Source: an uncultured Alphaproteobacteria bacterium (GTDB lineage Bacteria; Pseudomonadota; Alphaproteobacteria; Puniceispirillales; Puniceispirillaceae). From it: a DNA stretch of 41,330 bases. The stretch is from the NCBI GenBank assembly GCA_913042065.1, contig CAJWKB010000004.1:1-41330 (forward strand), in the 5' to 3' direction. The position numbers were made by a program, and so were the translations under genes. Of the stretch, positions 31,783 to 40,351 are shown in pieces (positions within the stretch are counted from its first letter, which is position 1; the number at the start of each line of letters is the position of its first letter). A model generated the notes under the pieces. The model was not told the origin of the DNA. It did not search any database and was given only the letters and a program-made list of their open reading frames with translations.

Positions 31783-32415
31783 CTAGTTTCCCATCTCCTG
31801 CAACGCACGGGCAATTAGGGATGATACATCGTCGTCAGCACCGGAATCTGCCATCTTCTGCCGCGCCATCAGCAGAGCTGCATGCGCCTCTACCCGCCCA
31901 TAACCAAGATTAAGCAGAGCCGACATTGCGTCGGAAACTGTCGTATCATCACCCTCGGGCAGCCCGGCGCTTTCCAGGCCAGCAACGGAAGTCCCACGAA
32001 CAATTGCTGGTAATTTGCCAATTTTTTCAGATAATTCATTAACTATCCGCTGGGCCAGCTTTGGCCCGACACCGTCTGCACGCGTGATCATTGCCTTGTC
32101 ACCAGCAATTATGGCGCTCGACAGTTCGGTCGGGCTGAGCACTGACAAAATTGCAAGCGCTGCCTTCGCGCCTACGCCTTGCACCGTTGTCAAAAGTCTA
32201 AAGGCATCGCGCTCTGCCAGCTCTAGAAAACCAAACAGGGTCATGCTGTCCTCGCGGACTACCATTTCCGTCAACAACGTAATTGCTGGATCGGCAAAGC
32301 CAAGCTGCGTCTGCGTCTTGCCGGAGACCGTCACTTCATAGCCAACCCCGCTAACATCGAGAATGACGATGTTTTCAGCACATTCAACAAGTTTACCACG
32401 CAACTGAGCGATCAT
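31783..32415 (-). CDS. ruvA: Holliday junction binding protein RuvA
   Basis: RuvA binds the four-way junction and recruits RuvB. The 210-residue protein has the OB fold (MIAQLRGKLVE ... ILDVSGVGYEV) and two helix-hairpin-helix motifs (TVQGVGAKAALAIL and ADGVGPKLAQRIVNEL). The C-terminal RuvB-binding domain has LLNLGYGRVEAH. Its ATG overlaps the ruvC stop by four bases. Confidence 0.97.
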   Translation of the reverse strand: MIAQLRGKLVECAENIVILDVSGVGYEVTVSGKTQTQLGFADPAITLLTEMVVREDSMTLFGFLELAERDAFRLLTTVQGVGAKAALAILSVLSPTELSSAIIAGDKAMITRADGVGPKLAQRIVNELSEKIGKLPAIVRGTSVAGLESAGLPEGDDTTVSDAMSALLNLGYGRVEAHAALLMARQKMADSGADDDVSSLIARALQEMGN

Positions 32416-33035
32416 CTGCCATCCTCTTTCGCATTGCGTGCCAACGCCTTTTCGATGGCAGCCGATAAAGCTGATCCAAAGCGGGATTCAGTGTTGCCAG
32501 ATTTCGACGAGCCTACCTCTGACATAACGCGATTTCCAGTTCTGTTTACGCCTGTCGTATGAAGACTGAAAGGTATCATTTCATGACCGGCCGCAATTGC
32601 GATGGCCAACGCATCAGCCGCATCCGCATTGGCAGCACGGACACTAAGAAGCCGTTCGACCATGTCCTGCATCTGCACCTTGTCGGCGGTACCGGTTCCA
32701 GCAACCGATTTCTTCACACGCCTCGCAGAAATCTCAACGAGTGGCAACGACGCCTCGCCACACTGCATCATAGCGACGCCACGCGCCATTCCAAGCTTAA
32801 GCACCGAAACTACCGATTTGGCCACAAAGATTTCCTCAATGGCCGCGGCGTCGGGGTTATGCGTTGCAATCGCCTTGGCCAAACCAACTGCGATAAGGTG
32901 CAACCTTTCAGGGTCTGTGAGGTTAGGTTTGGGCTGAATCACGCCATTGGCGATATGACGCAGCCTGTTGTCGGATTGTTCAACAACGCCCCAACCGGTG
33001 TTGCGGATCCCGGGATCAATGCCAAGAATACGCAT
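32412..33035 (-). CDS. ruvC: Holliday junction resolvase RuvC
   Basis: RuvC cuts Holliday junctions symmetrically. The 207-residue protein has the first catalytic Asp, D7 in GIDPGIRNTGWG, and the second acidic residue in AIEEIF (about 67). The third acidic region is NADAADALAIAI. The tail after about 165 is longer than in Escherichia coli RuvC and is Ser/Asn-rich, probably disordered. The gene lies 14 bp after yebC, the common yebC-ruvCAB order. Confidence 0.96.
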   Translation of the reverse strand: MRILGIDPGIRNTGWGVVEQSDNRLRHIANGVIQPKPNLTDPERLHLIAVGLAKAIATHNPDAAAIEEIFVAKSVVSVLKLGMARGVAMMQCGEASLPLVEISARRVKKSVAGTGTADKVQMQDMVERLLSVRAANADAADALAIAIAAGHEMIPFSLHTTGVNRTGNRVMSEVGSSKSGNTESRFGSALSAAIEKALARNAKEDGR

Positions 33036-33049
33036 CCAGTGCTGCCTCC

Positions 33050-33790
33050 TCAGGCTAATTTGGCCATAACGTCGTCAGATATATCAAAATTCGAAGCAAT
33101 TGACTGGACGTCGTCATTATCGTCTAGCACGTCCAGAAGTTTAATTAAGGTCAATGCCTGCGCTTCATTCACTTCGATCGTGTTTTGCGGTCTCCAGACC
33201 AAGCCCGCTTCTTCGGGTGCGCCAAATGTCGTGAAAAGCGACTCGCTGATACGATTGTAATCCTCAGTAGCACATGTGATCTCATGCCCATTTTCATCCG
33301 ACTCAACATTGTCAGCACCTGCCTCGAGCGCCGCTTCGAACATCCTTTCTGCATCCGCGGCGGACGCAGGGTAAATAACTTGCCCAACACGGTCAAACAT
33401 GAAACTTACAGAGCCAGTCTCACCAAGCGAGCCACCATATTTGTTGAACGCTGCCCTAACTTCTGATGCAGTACGGTTCCGGTTATCGGTCACACTTTCG
33501 ACAATAAGCGCAGTACCACCGGGACCATAGCCCTCGTAGCGAATTTCATCATATGACTCACCGTCACCACCTTCGGCACGTTTTAGAACGCGTTCAACAT
33601 TATCCTTGGGCATGTTTGCTGAACGCGCTGCGGCCAAGGCAGTGCGTAGACGCGGGTTCGAATCAGGGTCTGTGCCACTTCGTGCAGCAACGGTCAATTC
33701 TTTGATTAGACGGCCAAAAATCTTCGCCCGTTTTTTGTCCTGAGCGCCTTTACGATGTTGGATGTTCTTAAATTTACTATGACCCGCCAT
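33050..33790 (-). CDS. yebC: YebC/PmpR-family DNA-binding/translation factor
   Basis: YebC-family proteins have been described as transcription regulators and, more recently, as helpers in translating proline-rich stretches. The 246-residue protein begins with the invariant [18 protein letters not shown]. It continues with [17 protein letters not shown] and [14 protein letters not shown], then [17 protein letters not shown]. It fits the usual length. It is the first gene of yebC-ruvCAB. The 167-bp spacer upstream may carry a promoter (TTATAG near 33895 on the minus strand is -10-like), but no convincing -35 box is seen. Confidence 0.96.
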   Translation of the reverse strand: MAGHSKFKNIQHRKGAQDKKRAKIFGRLIKELTVAARSGTDPDSNPRLRTALAAARSANMPKDNVERVLKRAEGGDGESYDEIRYEGYGPGGTALIVESVTDNRNRTASEVRAAFNKYGGSLGETGSVSFMFDRVGQVIYPASAADAERMFEAALEAGADNVESDENGHEITCATEDYNRISESLFTTFGAPEEAGLVWRPQNTIEVNEAQALTLIKLLDVLDDNDDVQSIASNFDISDDVMAKLA

Positions 33791-33957
33791 TTAGCTATCT
33801 TTTTCTAAACTATTTGTTACCCAAACCAGCGGCAAATTGGACTAATAAAAGCAGCATGACGCAGCACCACCAGCGGAAGACTATTTACGGTGTCTATAAC
33901 AGAAGTTACCCGCAAGATACAGTCTCGCATGCGCCCAGAAGCGCTCAAAAAATCATC

Positions 33958-34755
33958 TCAAGTAGCACTCAGTTGTCCACCACGGCGCACTGGTGTGATC
34001 TTTGTGGCTAGCCCATCATCCCCGGCCTCAACCAAAACCCCACACAACGTTGGCTCGCCCATCGCAACAGTAAGTCGGCCACTACCAGATCCGGTGAAAC
34101 GATCAGTTGCAACTTTTTTGTGCATGCCAATAACACTGTCGTAATCACCACACATACCAGCATCTGTCTGATAGGCAGTGCCGCCGGGCAGCAGATGATG
34201 GTCGGCCGTCGGAATATGTGTGTGTGTTCCGACAACTAGCGATGCCCGCCCATCAGCCAGATGACCAAGCGCCATTTTTTCTGAAGTTGCCTCGCCGTGA
34301 ACATCGACCAAAATGAAATCAGCATCACGGCCGAGCCGGTTGCGAACGAGCGCCCCATCAAGCGAAGCAAATACAGGATCATTCGGAGCCATAAACAAAT
34401 TTGTCATGACATTCACCACGGTGAGTCGCTGTCCCAGTGCGTTAGTCACCGCAGTCACACCGCTCCCGGGCGACCCTTCGGCCATATTAAGCGGACGCAC
34501 AAGCCGAGGCTCGGCGATGATGTAGTCAAAAATCTCCCGCTTGTCCCAAACGTGGTTTCCTGTCGTCAGCACGTCGACACCTGCAGCAAACAGTTCATCA
34601 CAAATCGCCGGAGTAACGCCAAAACCACCAGCCGCGTTCTCGCAATTGACCACGGCGAAATCAGCTGCAAGTTCCTGCCGCAGCCCAGCGAGCTGTGCAA
34701 TCACGGCACTGCGCGCGGCACGACCAACAATATCACCAAGAAACAATACCCGCAT
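33958..34755 (-). CDS. YmdB-type metallophosphoesterase (TIGR00282 family)
   Basis: Members of this family are dinuclear-metal phosphoesterases, and Bacillus YmdB hydrolyses 2',3'-cyclic nucleotides. The 265-residue protein begins MRVLFLGDIVGRA (metal-binding Asp in GDI). It continues with NCENAAGGFG, LTTGNHVWDKREI and VDVHGEATSEK. VGTHTHIPTADH is followed by TDAGMCGDYDSVIGM. All the His/Asp/Asn metal ligands are present. It sits 32 bp after fthC, a common pairing in alphaproteobacteria. The role in the cell is not known from sequence. Confidence 0.93.
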   Translation of the reverse strand: MRVLFLGDIVGRAARSAVIAQLAGLRQELAADFAVVNCENAAGGFGVTPAICDELFAAGVDVLTTGNHVWDKREIFDYIIAEPRLVRPLNMAEGSPGSGVTAVTNALGQRLTVVNVMTNLFMAPNDPVFASLDGALVRNRLGRDADFILVDVHGEATSEKMALGHLADGRASLVVGTHTHIPTADHHLLPGGTAYQTDAGMCGDYDSVIGMHKKVATDRFTGSGSGRLTVAMGEPTLCGVLVEAGDDGLATKITPVRRGGQLSAT

Positions 34756-34787
34756 CTACATTCCCACTTCAATCGGACCCATTTCAT

Positions 34788-35402
34788 TCAGACCGCAATA
34801 TCCCGCCAGATCACGCCATCCGGCGTCCATACCGCATCGAGCACCATGTCGTAGGGTCCGGTCGGCACTTTGTCCACCCGTTGTCCGGAAAAGGCGATGC
34901 CAATCGCTATGACCTGATGGCCAGAATTACGAATTCCAGCTATGGTGCGGTCATAAAACCCTCCACCGTAGCCAAGTCGCCGGCACCCCTCATCAAAGGC
35001 TAGCATTGGTGCAAGTATCACATCAGGCACGACATACTCACCATTTTCGGGTGGCTGCTTGGTGCCGTAGGGGCCATCATCCAGCCGCATGCCAGGCGAC
35101 CAGCGATAAAAAGTTAAAGGGTTGCCCGGTTCCGGCGTGACTGGCATGGCAGTAGCAATACCACGGCTCAATAGTGCAGCAACAAGTGGCAATGGCGACA
35201 ATTCGGAACGGATTGGCAGATAGGCGGCATAGACACCAGTTCCACAGCGCTGCAACACCAGATCAAGCTGGCCGACGAGATCATCTGCCGAAGATGGATT
35301 TCCGGCAGCCAACGGAACACGATTGCGAGCCGCCAGTGTCCGCAAAACTGCCTTTTCATCGGCAAAATCAGGAAGCGGTGACGCAGGCTCGGTTGGCGGC
35401 AT
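34788..35402 (-). CDS. fthC: 5-formyltetrahydrofolate cyclo-ligase
   Basis: This enzyme converts 5-formyl-THF to 5,10-methenyl-THF using ATP and returns a storage folate to use. The product (about 204 residues from MPPTEPAS) has the substrate-binding GVYAAYLPIRSELSPLPL. The family signature near the C terminus, DVILAPMLAFDEGCRRLGYGGGFYDRT, holds the phosphate-binding GYGGGFYD. A frame open to 35438 would add 12 residues, and neither start has a good ribosome binding site. The gene lies downstream of the 6S RNA, as ygfA follows ssrS in Escherichia coli. Confidence 0.93.
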   Translation of the reverse strand: MPPTEPASPLPDFADEKAVLRTLAARNRVPLAAGNPSSADDLVGQLDLVLQRCGTGVYAAYLPIRSELSPLPLVAALLSRGIATAMPVTPEPGNPLTFYRWSPGMRLDDGPYGTKQPPENGEYVVPDVILAPMLAFDEGCRRLGYGGGFYDRTIAGIRNSGHQVIAIGIAFSGQRVDKVPTGPYDMVLDAVWTPDGVIWRDIAV

Positions 35403-35471
35403 AAACAAAATCCAGCTCTGGGAAGCAGTGAGCATCATCGACAGCCATCATTAGATTACGATAGCGGAACA

Positions 35472-35629
35472 GCGACGACCAGAACTCCCGTCGGCGTAAT
35501 CATCCTCTGTGACCTGCTTTGCAGGTGGGCGCCGCGAATAATCAGACCACAGCCTGACCAGAGGCAGCTCCCGAGAGAAAAATTATGGCCCCAGGGATCG
35601 AAAAACCAGACGCAGAGCCCAGTCATCGC
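35472..35629 (-). ncRNA. ssrS: 6S RNA (ssrS), RNA polymerase regulator
   Basis: 6S RNA mimics an open promoter and sequesters housekeeping RNA polymerase in stationary phase. In the zapA-fthC spacer the minus strand gives a 158-base rod. A closing stem pairs GCGATGACTGG (35629-35619) with CTGGTCGTCGC (35482-35472), 11 bp with G-U pairs. CTCTCG (35577-35572) pairs with CGGGAG (35490-35485). CCTCTG (35564-35559) pairs with CAGAGG (35509-35504) next to the internal hairpin ACCTGC-AAA-GCAGGT. The length, the position between zapA and fthC and the nested stems around a large bubble all match 6S RNA. The exact ends are estimates. Confidence 0.85.
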
Positions 35630-35675
35630 TTACGGCCGTTGTAACGATTATAGCGAATTGTTGCAAGCTGTCAGG

Positions 35676-36032
35676 CTATAGCGATGGTGAATTATTTGCA
35701 TTTATGCTGAATGCGAGCGCGGCGATCCGTTTTGCCGCCGCTTCGAGTGCATCAGTAGCCACGCTCTCAGCGTTGCTTTCACGAGCCAGTTTATTGGCTG
35801 CAGCCTCATTTGTGGCACCCGGCATACTGGCCTCGCTGGCTTTATCAGCGAGAATCAATGTTGCCATGGCCAATAACCGCGCTTCACCAATCTGGCCAAC
35901 CGCACCGACAAGGTCCTGCAAAATTTCCTCAACTTCTTTACCAAGGCGCGCTACATGTCCTTCCTCGCCGTTGCCGCACCCAATCTGATAGGGGGTGCCA
36001 TTGAGATGGATAGTAACGACTGACTGGTTCAT
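35676..36032 (-). CDS. zapA: Cell division protein ZapA
   Basis: ZapA bundles FtsZ filaments at the division ring. The 118-residue product has the short N-terminal domain VTIHLNGTPYQIGCGNGEEGHVARL, typical of ZapA (strand, then GxEEHV-like turn). A coiled-coil helix carries LLAMATLILADK. The alanine-rich C-terminal tail is lineage-specific. Its start overlaps the preceding small gene by four bases, and the 6S RNA follows. Confidence 0.93.
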   Translation of the reverse strand: MNQSVVTIHLNGTPYQIGCGNGEEGHVARLGKEVEEILQDLVGAVGQIGEARLLAMATLILADKASEASMPGATNEAAANKLARESNAESVATDALEAAAKRIAALAFSINANNSPSL

Positions 36033-36259
36033 AGTTTTTTCCTACTCTCGTCACCCGCAGTCAGAGACGCATTGATCATTTCAACTGCCTTTGCAACCTT
36101 GGCATCGACAGCCTGCAAATCTGCAAGCAACCTGGCACCTTCCATTGACGACTCGCCATAAGTCCTTTCACCAGGATTGGCACGCGCTAACGCCAGCGCC
36201 GACTCAAGCGCGTCAAGGGCGTCATTCAGTTTAGACTGGGCTAGGGAAAGGCGAGACAT
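36029..36259 (-). CDS. Small coiled-coil protein, DUF4164-like
   Basis: The 76-residue product is almost wholly helical: SRLSLAQSKLNDALDALESAL, a Gly/Asn break, then ADLQAVDAKVAKAVEMINASL. This fits a short antiparallel coiled coil and recalls the DUF4164 proteins encoded just before zapA in many alphaproteobacteria, where a role beside ZapA in division is plausible. The overlap of four bases with zapA (ATGA) indicates a two-gene operon. No strong ribosome binding site is visible. Confidence 0.7.
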   Translation of the reverse strand: MSRLSLAQSKLNDALDALESALALARANPGERTYGESSMEGARLLADLQAVDAKVAKAVEMINASLTAGDESRKKL

Positions 36260-36597
36260 AGTCTATCAAAAATCCATTACAATGAGTTTAATTTTGGACA
36301 ATTTGATCCCTCAGATTGGCAAACTGTATCAACTCTGAAAAAACAAATATCGTTGATAAGTGAGCGAGTTATAACGGAAAGCTTGCCTCAAATCATAAAT
36401 GAAATAAAGCCCCTAAATGAGACTTAACTTCGAGATCATCCAACACCACCCAAAAATGATGCATGAAAGCAGCGCCAGTTTTCTGTCGAGATAGATTGAC
36501 GAATGAACTCAAGGCAGGCAAATTGCGCCAAGGTTTTCCGCGCGCCTTCACCTAATTGATGAACCACGCGACGCTTTGCAGGATTGGGGGTCCGGAA
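36260..36597. other. Divergent intergenic region before tkt
   Basis: These 338 AT-rich bases separate the divergent zapA and tkt operons and contain no gene I can support. TTGACG near 36494 followed 17 bp later by CAAATT could be a weak tkt promoter. On the minus strand several TTGTCC/TTGATA-like boxes exist without clear -10 partners. Confidence 0.4.
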
Positions 36598-38574
36598 ATG
36601 GCAAATTTACCTGAAAGACAGCAGATGGCAAACGCAATTCGCGCCCTGTCAATGGACGCGGTTGAGGCTGCAAAATCAGGCCACCCAGGGATGCCAATGG
36701 GCATGGCAGACGCGGCGACAGCATTATTTGCTGACCATCTTAAATTTGATGCAAACGTCCCAGACTGGCCGGACCGTGACCGTTTCATCCTGTCGGCAGG
36801 CCATGGCTCGATGCTTATTTATTCGCTGCTGTATCTTACTGGTTATGCCGACATGACAATTGATGAGTTGCGCAATTTCCGACAGCTAGGCAGACGAACC
36901 GCTGGTCACCCTGAAGCTAGCCATGCGGCAGGCATTGAGACAACAACCGGCCCCCTCGGACAGGGTATTGGCAATGGTGTTGGTTTCGCTATGGCGGAAC
37001 GGCATCTAGCAGCGCGATTTGGTGATCACCTAGTCGATCATTTCACTTACGTGATCGCCGGTGATGGCTGTTTAATGGAAGGCGTCAGTCATGAAGCAGC
37101 TTCGATGGCAGGCCACATGGGGCTTGGCCACCTGATCGTAATGTTCGATGACAATGGCATTTCGATCGACGGCGGCACTGATCTTGCGGTCTCTGATGAC
37201 ACCACTGCCCGCTTTGAGGCCTATGGTTGGCAGGTGCTGGTAGTCGACGGCCACGACATGGACGCAGTATCGGATGCGATTTCGACCGCCAAGGCAGAAG
37301 CTAGCAGACCAAGTCTGATCAGGTGCAAAACCGTCATCGGTTTTGGCGCTCCAACCAAGGCCGGCACCTCGAGTGTCCATGGCGCACCGCTTGGAAGCGA
37401 GGAAATTGACGCTACTCGGGCAGCAATTGGTTGGCACCACGCTCCCTTTGAAATCCCAGCAGAAATCATTGCGAACTGGCGCGATGTTGGTAAAAAAGGT
37501 AGTACTGCACGCGCCGCTTGGCAAGCCCGTCACGATTCTGCAGCCACCGCCGATTTTGATAGGGCGATGCGTGGTGACTGGGATACAGAAATCGAAAACG
37601 CTGTTCAAAAGTTGAAGACTTCCCTTGCTGCAGCGCCAAAAAAGATTGCAACCCGCGTTGCAAGCCAGAAGGCCATCGAGGCCATTTTGCCCGCCTGTCC
37701 TGCCATGTTTGGCGGCTCCGCTGACCTGACTGGCTCCAACAATACCCGTGTCGGGGCACATAAGGTTTTTTCAAAAAAAAATTATGCCGGGTCCTACGTC
37801 CACTTCGGGGTGCGCGAGCATGGTATGGCAGCGGCGATGAATGGTATCGCGCTGCATGGTGGCACCATTCCTTATGGCGCAACATTTCTTGTTTTTACCG
37901 ATTACTGCAGACCCTCAATCCGGCTGTCAGCTATGATGCGACAGCGAGTTGTTTATGTCATGACACATGACTCCATCGGCCTTGGTGAGGATGGCCCCAC
38001 GCATCAACCAATCGAACATCTGGCCGCCCTGAGAGCAATTCCTAATTTGAATGTTTTCCGTCCTGCGGACGCCGTTGAAACAGCAGAGGCCTGGCAGTGT
38101 GCTCTTGCCAGCAAGACGACACCATCAATTCTAGCATTGAGCCGACAGGAGCTTGCGCAGTTCCGCACTGGCGATTTGCAAGAAAATAAGACTGCCAGAG
38201 GCGCTTATATCGTCGCTAGCGATGAAGCATCGCGAGACGCCACGCTGTTGGCCTCCGGCTCAGAGGTCACGATTGCACTTACTGCTCGTGAGAAACTAGC
38301 GGAAAAAGGGCTCGCAGCTACGGTTGTTTCGGTGCCATGTCTGGAATTGTTCTGGCAGCAGGACGCGGCCTACCGCAATTTAGTGCTAGGTTCCAGTCCC
38401 CGGATCGTCATTGAGGCTGCACTGCGACAGCCTTGGGATTACCTGCTGAACGAGGGAGATGGCTTCGTTGGAATGGATAATTTTGGCTCCTCCGCACCAA
38501 TCGTAGATCTCTACAAACACTTCAACATAACCAGCAGTGCCGTTGCAAAGCTCGCACTTGATCTGGCAAATTGA
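36598..38574 (+). CDS. tkt: Transketolase
   Basis: Transketolase moves two-carbon units between sugar phosphates in the pentose phosphate pathway, with thiamine diphosphate as cofactor. The 658-residue protein has SGHPGMPMGMADAATALF near the N terminus. The cofactor-binding GDGCLMEGVSHEAASMAGHMGL extends to a DDN. The second domain has FGGSADLTGSN, and GVREHGMAAAMNG carries the catalytic Glu. THDSIGLGEDGPTHQP is also present. The ATG at 36598 has GGGGGT seven bases upstream and gives the normal N terminus; an in-frame ATG at 36559 is less likely. gap follows 52 bp later. Confidence 0.97.
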   Translation: MANLPERQQMANAIRALSMDAVEAAKSGHPGMPMGMADAATALFADHLKFDANVPDWPDRDRFILSAGHGSMLIYSLLYLTGYADMTIDELRNFRQLGRRTAGHPEASHAAGIETTTGPLGQGIGNGVGFAMAERHLAARFGDHLVDHFTYVIAGDGCLMEGVSHEAASMAGHMGLGHLIVMFDDNGISIDGGTDLAVSDDTTARFEAYGWQVLVVDGHDMDAVSDAISTAKAEASRPSLIRCKTVIGFGAPTKAGTSSVHGAPLGSEEIDATRAAIGWHHAPFEIPAEIIANWRDVGKKGSTARAAWQARHDSAATADFDRAMRGDWDTEIENAVQKLKTSLAAAPKKIATRVASQKAIEAILPACPAMFGGSADLTGSNNTRVGAHKVFSKKNYAGSYVHFGVREHGMAAAMNGIALHGGTIPYGATFLVFTDYCRPSIRLSAMMRQRVVYVMTHDSIGLGEDGPTHQPIEHLAALRAIPNLNVFRPADAVETAEAWQCALASKTTPSILALSRQELAQFRTGDLQENKTARGAYIVASDEASRDATLLASGSEVTIALTAREKLAEKGLAATVVSVPCLELFWQQDAAYRNLVLGSSPRIVIEAALRQPWDYLLNEGDGFVGMDNFGSSAPIVDLYKHFNITSSAVAKLALDLAN

Positions 38575-38626
38575 CAACTAACCGTTTACGTAGCGGCACA
38601 CCAAATACCAACATTGGAGCAAACCA

Positions 38627-39634
38627 ATGACATTACGCCTAGCGATCAGTGGATTTGGCAGAATCGGGAGAATGACACTTCGTGCTCTCGAGGAACTCCA
38701 TCGCGACGATATGGAGGTCGTCCTCATCAATAGCCCCGGTACCATCGAGACTTCTGCACATCTATACAGGTTCGATTCCGTACATGGACACTCGCGTGGC
38801 ACTGCTCGCCATGGCGTTGACTGGATGGATATTGGCAGAGGTAAAATCCATATGAGCTGCGAGCGCAATCCAGCCAATATTCCCCACGCCGACCATGGCA
38901 TCGACATCGTTCTTGAATGTTCTGGTAAGTTCAATGAACGCGAAAAATGTCAGACGCATTTAGATGCTGGAGCAAAACGGGTCCTAGTCTCGGCACCTTG
39001 CAAAGACGCTGACGCGACGATTGTGTATGGCGTCAACCATACTCAAATCACATCTGAGATGAGGGTCATCTCAAACGCCTCTTGTACAACCAACTGTCTG
39101 GCACCTATTGCAATGGTAATGGCCAATTCGGTTGGAATTGATGCTGGCTACATGACAACAATCCATGCCTATACGGGCGATCAGCCAACGCTTGACTCAA
39201 GCCACAAAGATCTACGTCGTGCTCGCGCGGCCGCAATGTCAATGATCCCAACGTCGACCGGTGCGGCGCGCTCGGTTGGTGATGTCCTACCGGCATTAAA
39301 AGGTAAGATGAACGGATCGGCGATCCGCGTGCCGACAGCCAACGTCTCGATGATCGATTTCGGCTTTATTTCGGAATGCGACACCAGTACGGATGAAATT
39401 AACAAACTGCTAAAAGAAGCCGCAGATGGTGTGCTAAGTGGCGTTTTATCTGTTAACGATTTGCCGCTTGTTTCAATTGATTTTAATCATGACCCCCATT
39501 CTTCCATCGCAGATCTGACCCAGACATACGTGATGAACAAAAGGCTTGTGCGGGTGCTTGCTTGGTATGACAATGAATGGGCTTTTTCATGCCGCATGTT
39601 GGACAGCGCTGCTGCAATTGGCAAAACGCTCTAA
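38627..39634 (+). CDS. gap: Glyceraldehyde-3-phosphate dehydrogenase, type I
   Basis: GAPDH oxidises glyceraldehyde-3-phosphate to 1,3-bisphosphoglycerate or runs in reverse. The 335-residue protein has the Rossmann start ISGFGRIGR, catalytic Cys153 in SNASCTTNC, His180 in TTIHAYTGD, and SMIPTSTGAA. The end is DNEWAFSCRMLD. The residue after IN in strand two, usually Asp in NAD-specific enzymes, is Ser36 (LINSPG). The pair usually Leu-Pro before HKDLRRAR is Ser191-Ser192. Both changes point to NADP use, by analogy with known NADP-dependent GAPDHs. It has GGAGC upstream and follows tkt, but pgk does not follow it. Confidence 0.95.
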   Translation: MTLRLAISGFGRIGRMTLRALEELHRDDMEVVLINSPGTIETSAHLYRFDSVHGHSRGTARHGVDWMDIGRGKIHMSCERNPANIPHADHGIDIVLECSGKFNEREKCQTHLDAGAKRVLVSAPCKDADATIVYGVNHTQITSEMRVISNASCTTNCLAPIAMVMANSVGIDAGYMTTIHAYTGDQPTLDSSHKDLRRARAAAMSMIPTSTGAARSVGDVLPALKGKMNGSAIRVPTANVSMIDFGFISECDTSTDEINKLLKEAADGVLSGVLSVNDLPLVSIDFNHDPHSSIADLTQTYVMNKRLVRVLAWYDNEWAFSCRMLDSAAAIGKTL

Positions 39635-39676
39635 CCTCCACGCACCCCTCTGAAAGAAAATGAAAAGGACCGGCAA

Positions 39677-40243
39677 ATGAAACTCAACGGAAATGCAGTC
39701 AAACCCGGCAATTTGATAGAGCATAATGGCCGCTTATGGGCCGCGGTTAAGGTCTCGCATGTTAAACCCGGAAAAGGCGGGGCGTTCGCCCAGATCGAGC
39801 TTCGTGATATCCGTGATGGTACCAAGCTGAACGAACGCTTTAGATCCTCCGAGACCGTTGAGCGTGTGATCCTTGACGAAATTGATTGCACCTTTCTGTA
39901 TGAAGATGGTGAAACTTTGGTTTTTATGCACCCCGATACTTTCGAACAAATTAGTGTCCCAGCTGAATTGGTGGGTGACCGCGCCTCGTTTTTGCAGGAT
40001 GGCATGACAATAACTATGTCCAGCCATGAGGGCGAGCCTATTTCTGTCAACCTGCCCGACACTGTCGTGATGGAGGTTGTCGAGGCAGACGCCGTAGTTA
40101 AAGGTCAAACAGCTTCTTCTTCCTACAAGCCAGCCGTTTTAGAAAATGGTGTCCGTGTTATGGTGCCACCGCATATCGAAACTGGCGCCCGGATTGTCGT
40201 TCGTCCTGAGGACAACAGCTATGTTGAGCGAGCGAAAACCTAA
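39677..40243 (+). CDS. efp: Elongation factor P
   Basis: EF-P rescues ribosomes stalled at polyproline by entering between the P and E sites. The 188-residue protein has three beta-barrel domains. The N-terminal one carries the loop VKPGKGGAF with Lys33, the position lysylated in the EpmA-type system. The middle domain has FLYEDGETLVFMHPDTFEQ, and the C-terminal OB domain ends GARIVVRPEDNSYVERAK. AAGGA stands eight bases before the ATG. No epmA or epmB gene is in the window. Confidence 0.97.
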   Translation: MKLNGNAVKPGNLIEHNGRLWAAVKVSHVKPGKGGAFAQIELRDIRDGTKLNERFRSSETVERVILDEIDCTFLYEDGETLVFMHPDTFEQISVPAELVGDRASFLQDGMTITMSSHEGEPISVNLPDTVVMEVVEADAVVKGQTASSSYKPAVLENGVRVMVPPHIETGARIVVRPEDNSYVERAKT

Positions 40244-40265
40244 CGTCTGCGGTCTATTGCTTTGC

Positions 40266-40300
40266 TTGACATCGGTATGCCAGCCCGCGATAACGCGGGC
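40266..40300 (+). promoter_or_regulatory. Putative sigma-70 promoter with a dyad over the -10 box
   Basis: TTGACA (40266-40271) is followed after exactly 17 bp by GATAAC (40289-40294), four of six matches to the -10 consensus. A perfect 7-bp inverted repeat GCCCGCG/CGCGGGC with loop ATAA (40283-40300) spans the -10 box. The same hairpin could act as a terminator for efp, but no T tract follows. It is 52 bp upstream of the suhB start. Promoter activity is an inference from the boxes. Confidence 0.55.
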
Positions 40301-40351
40301 CATATAGTTGCTATTCTTCCGCTCTCATTTTAATTCAAAGGTTCCCGTTCA

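Noticed and set aside
33645..33670. A stretch resembling the T-arm of a tRNA (GGGTTCGAATC)
   Set aside because: It lies inside yebC on the opposite strand, in a well-conserved coding part ([10 protein letters not shown]), and no acceptor stem or anticodon arm can be built around it.
33791..33957. SOS (LexA) box of the GTTC-N7-GTTC type before yebC-ruvCAB
   Set aside because: I looked for it on both strands in this spacer, and also upstream of the helicase gene, and found no convincing copy.
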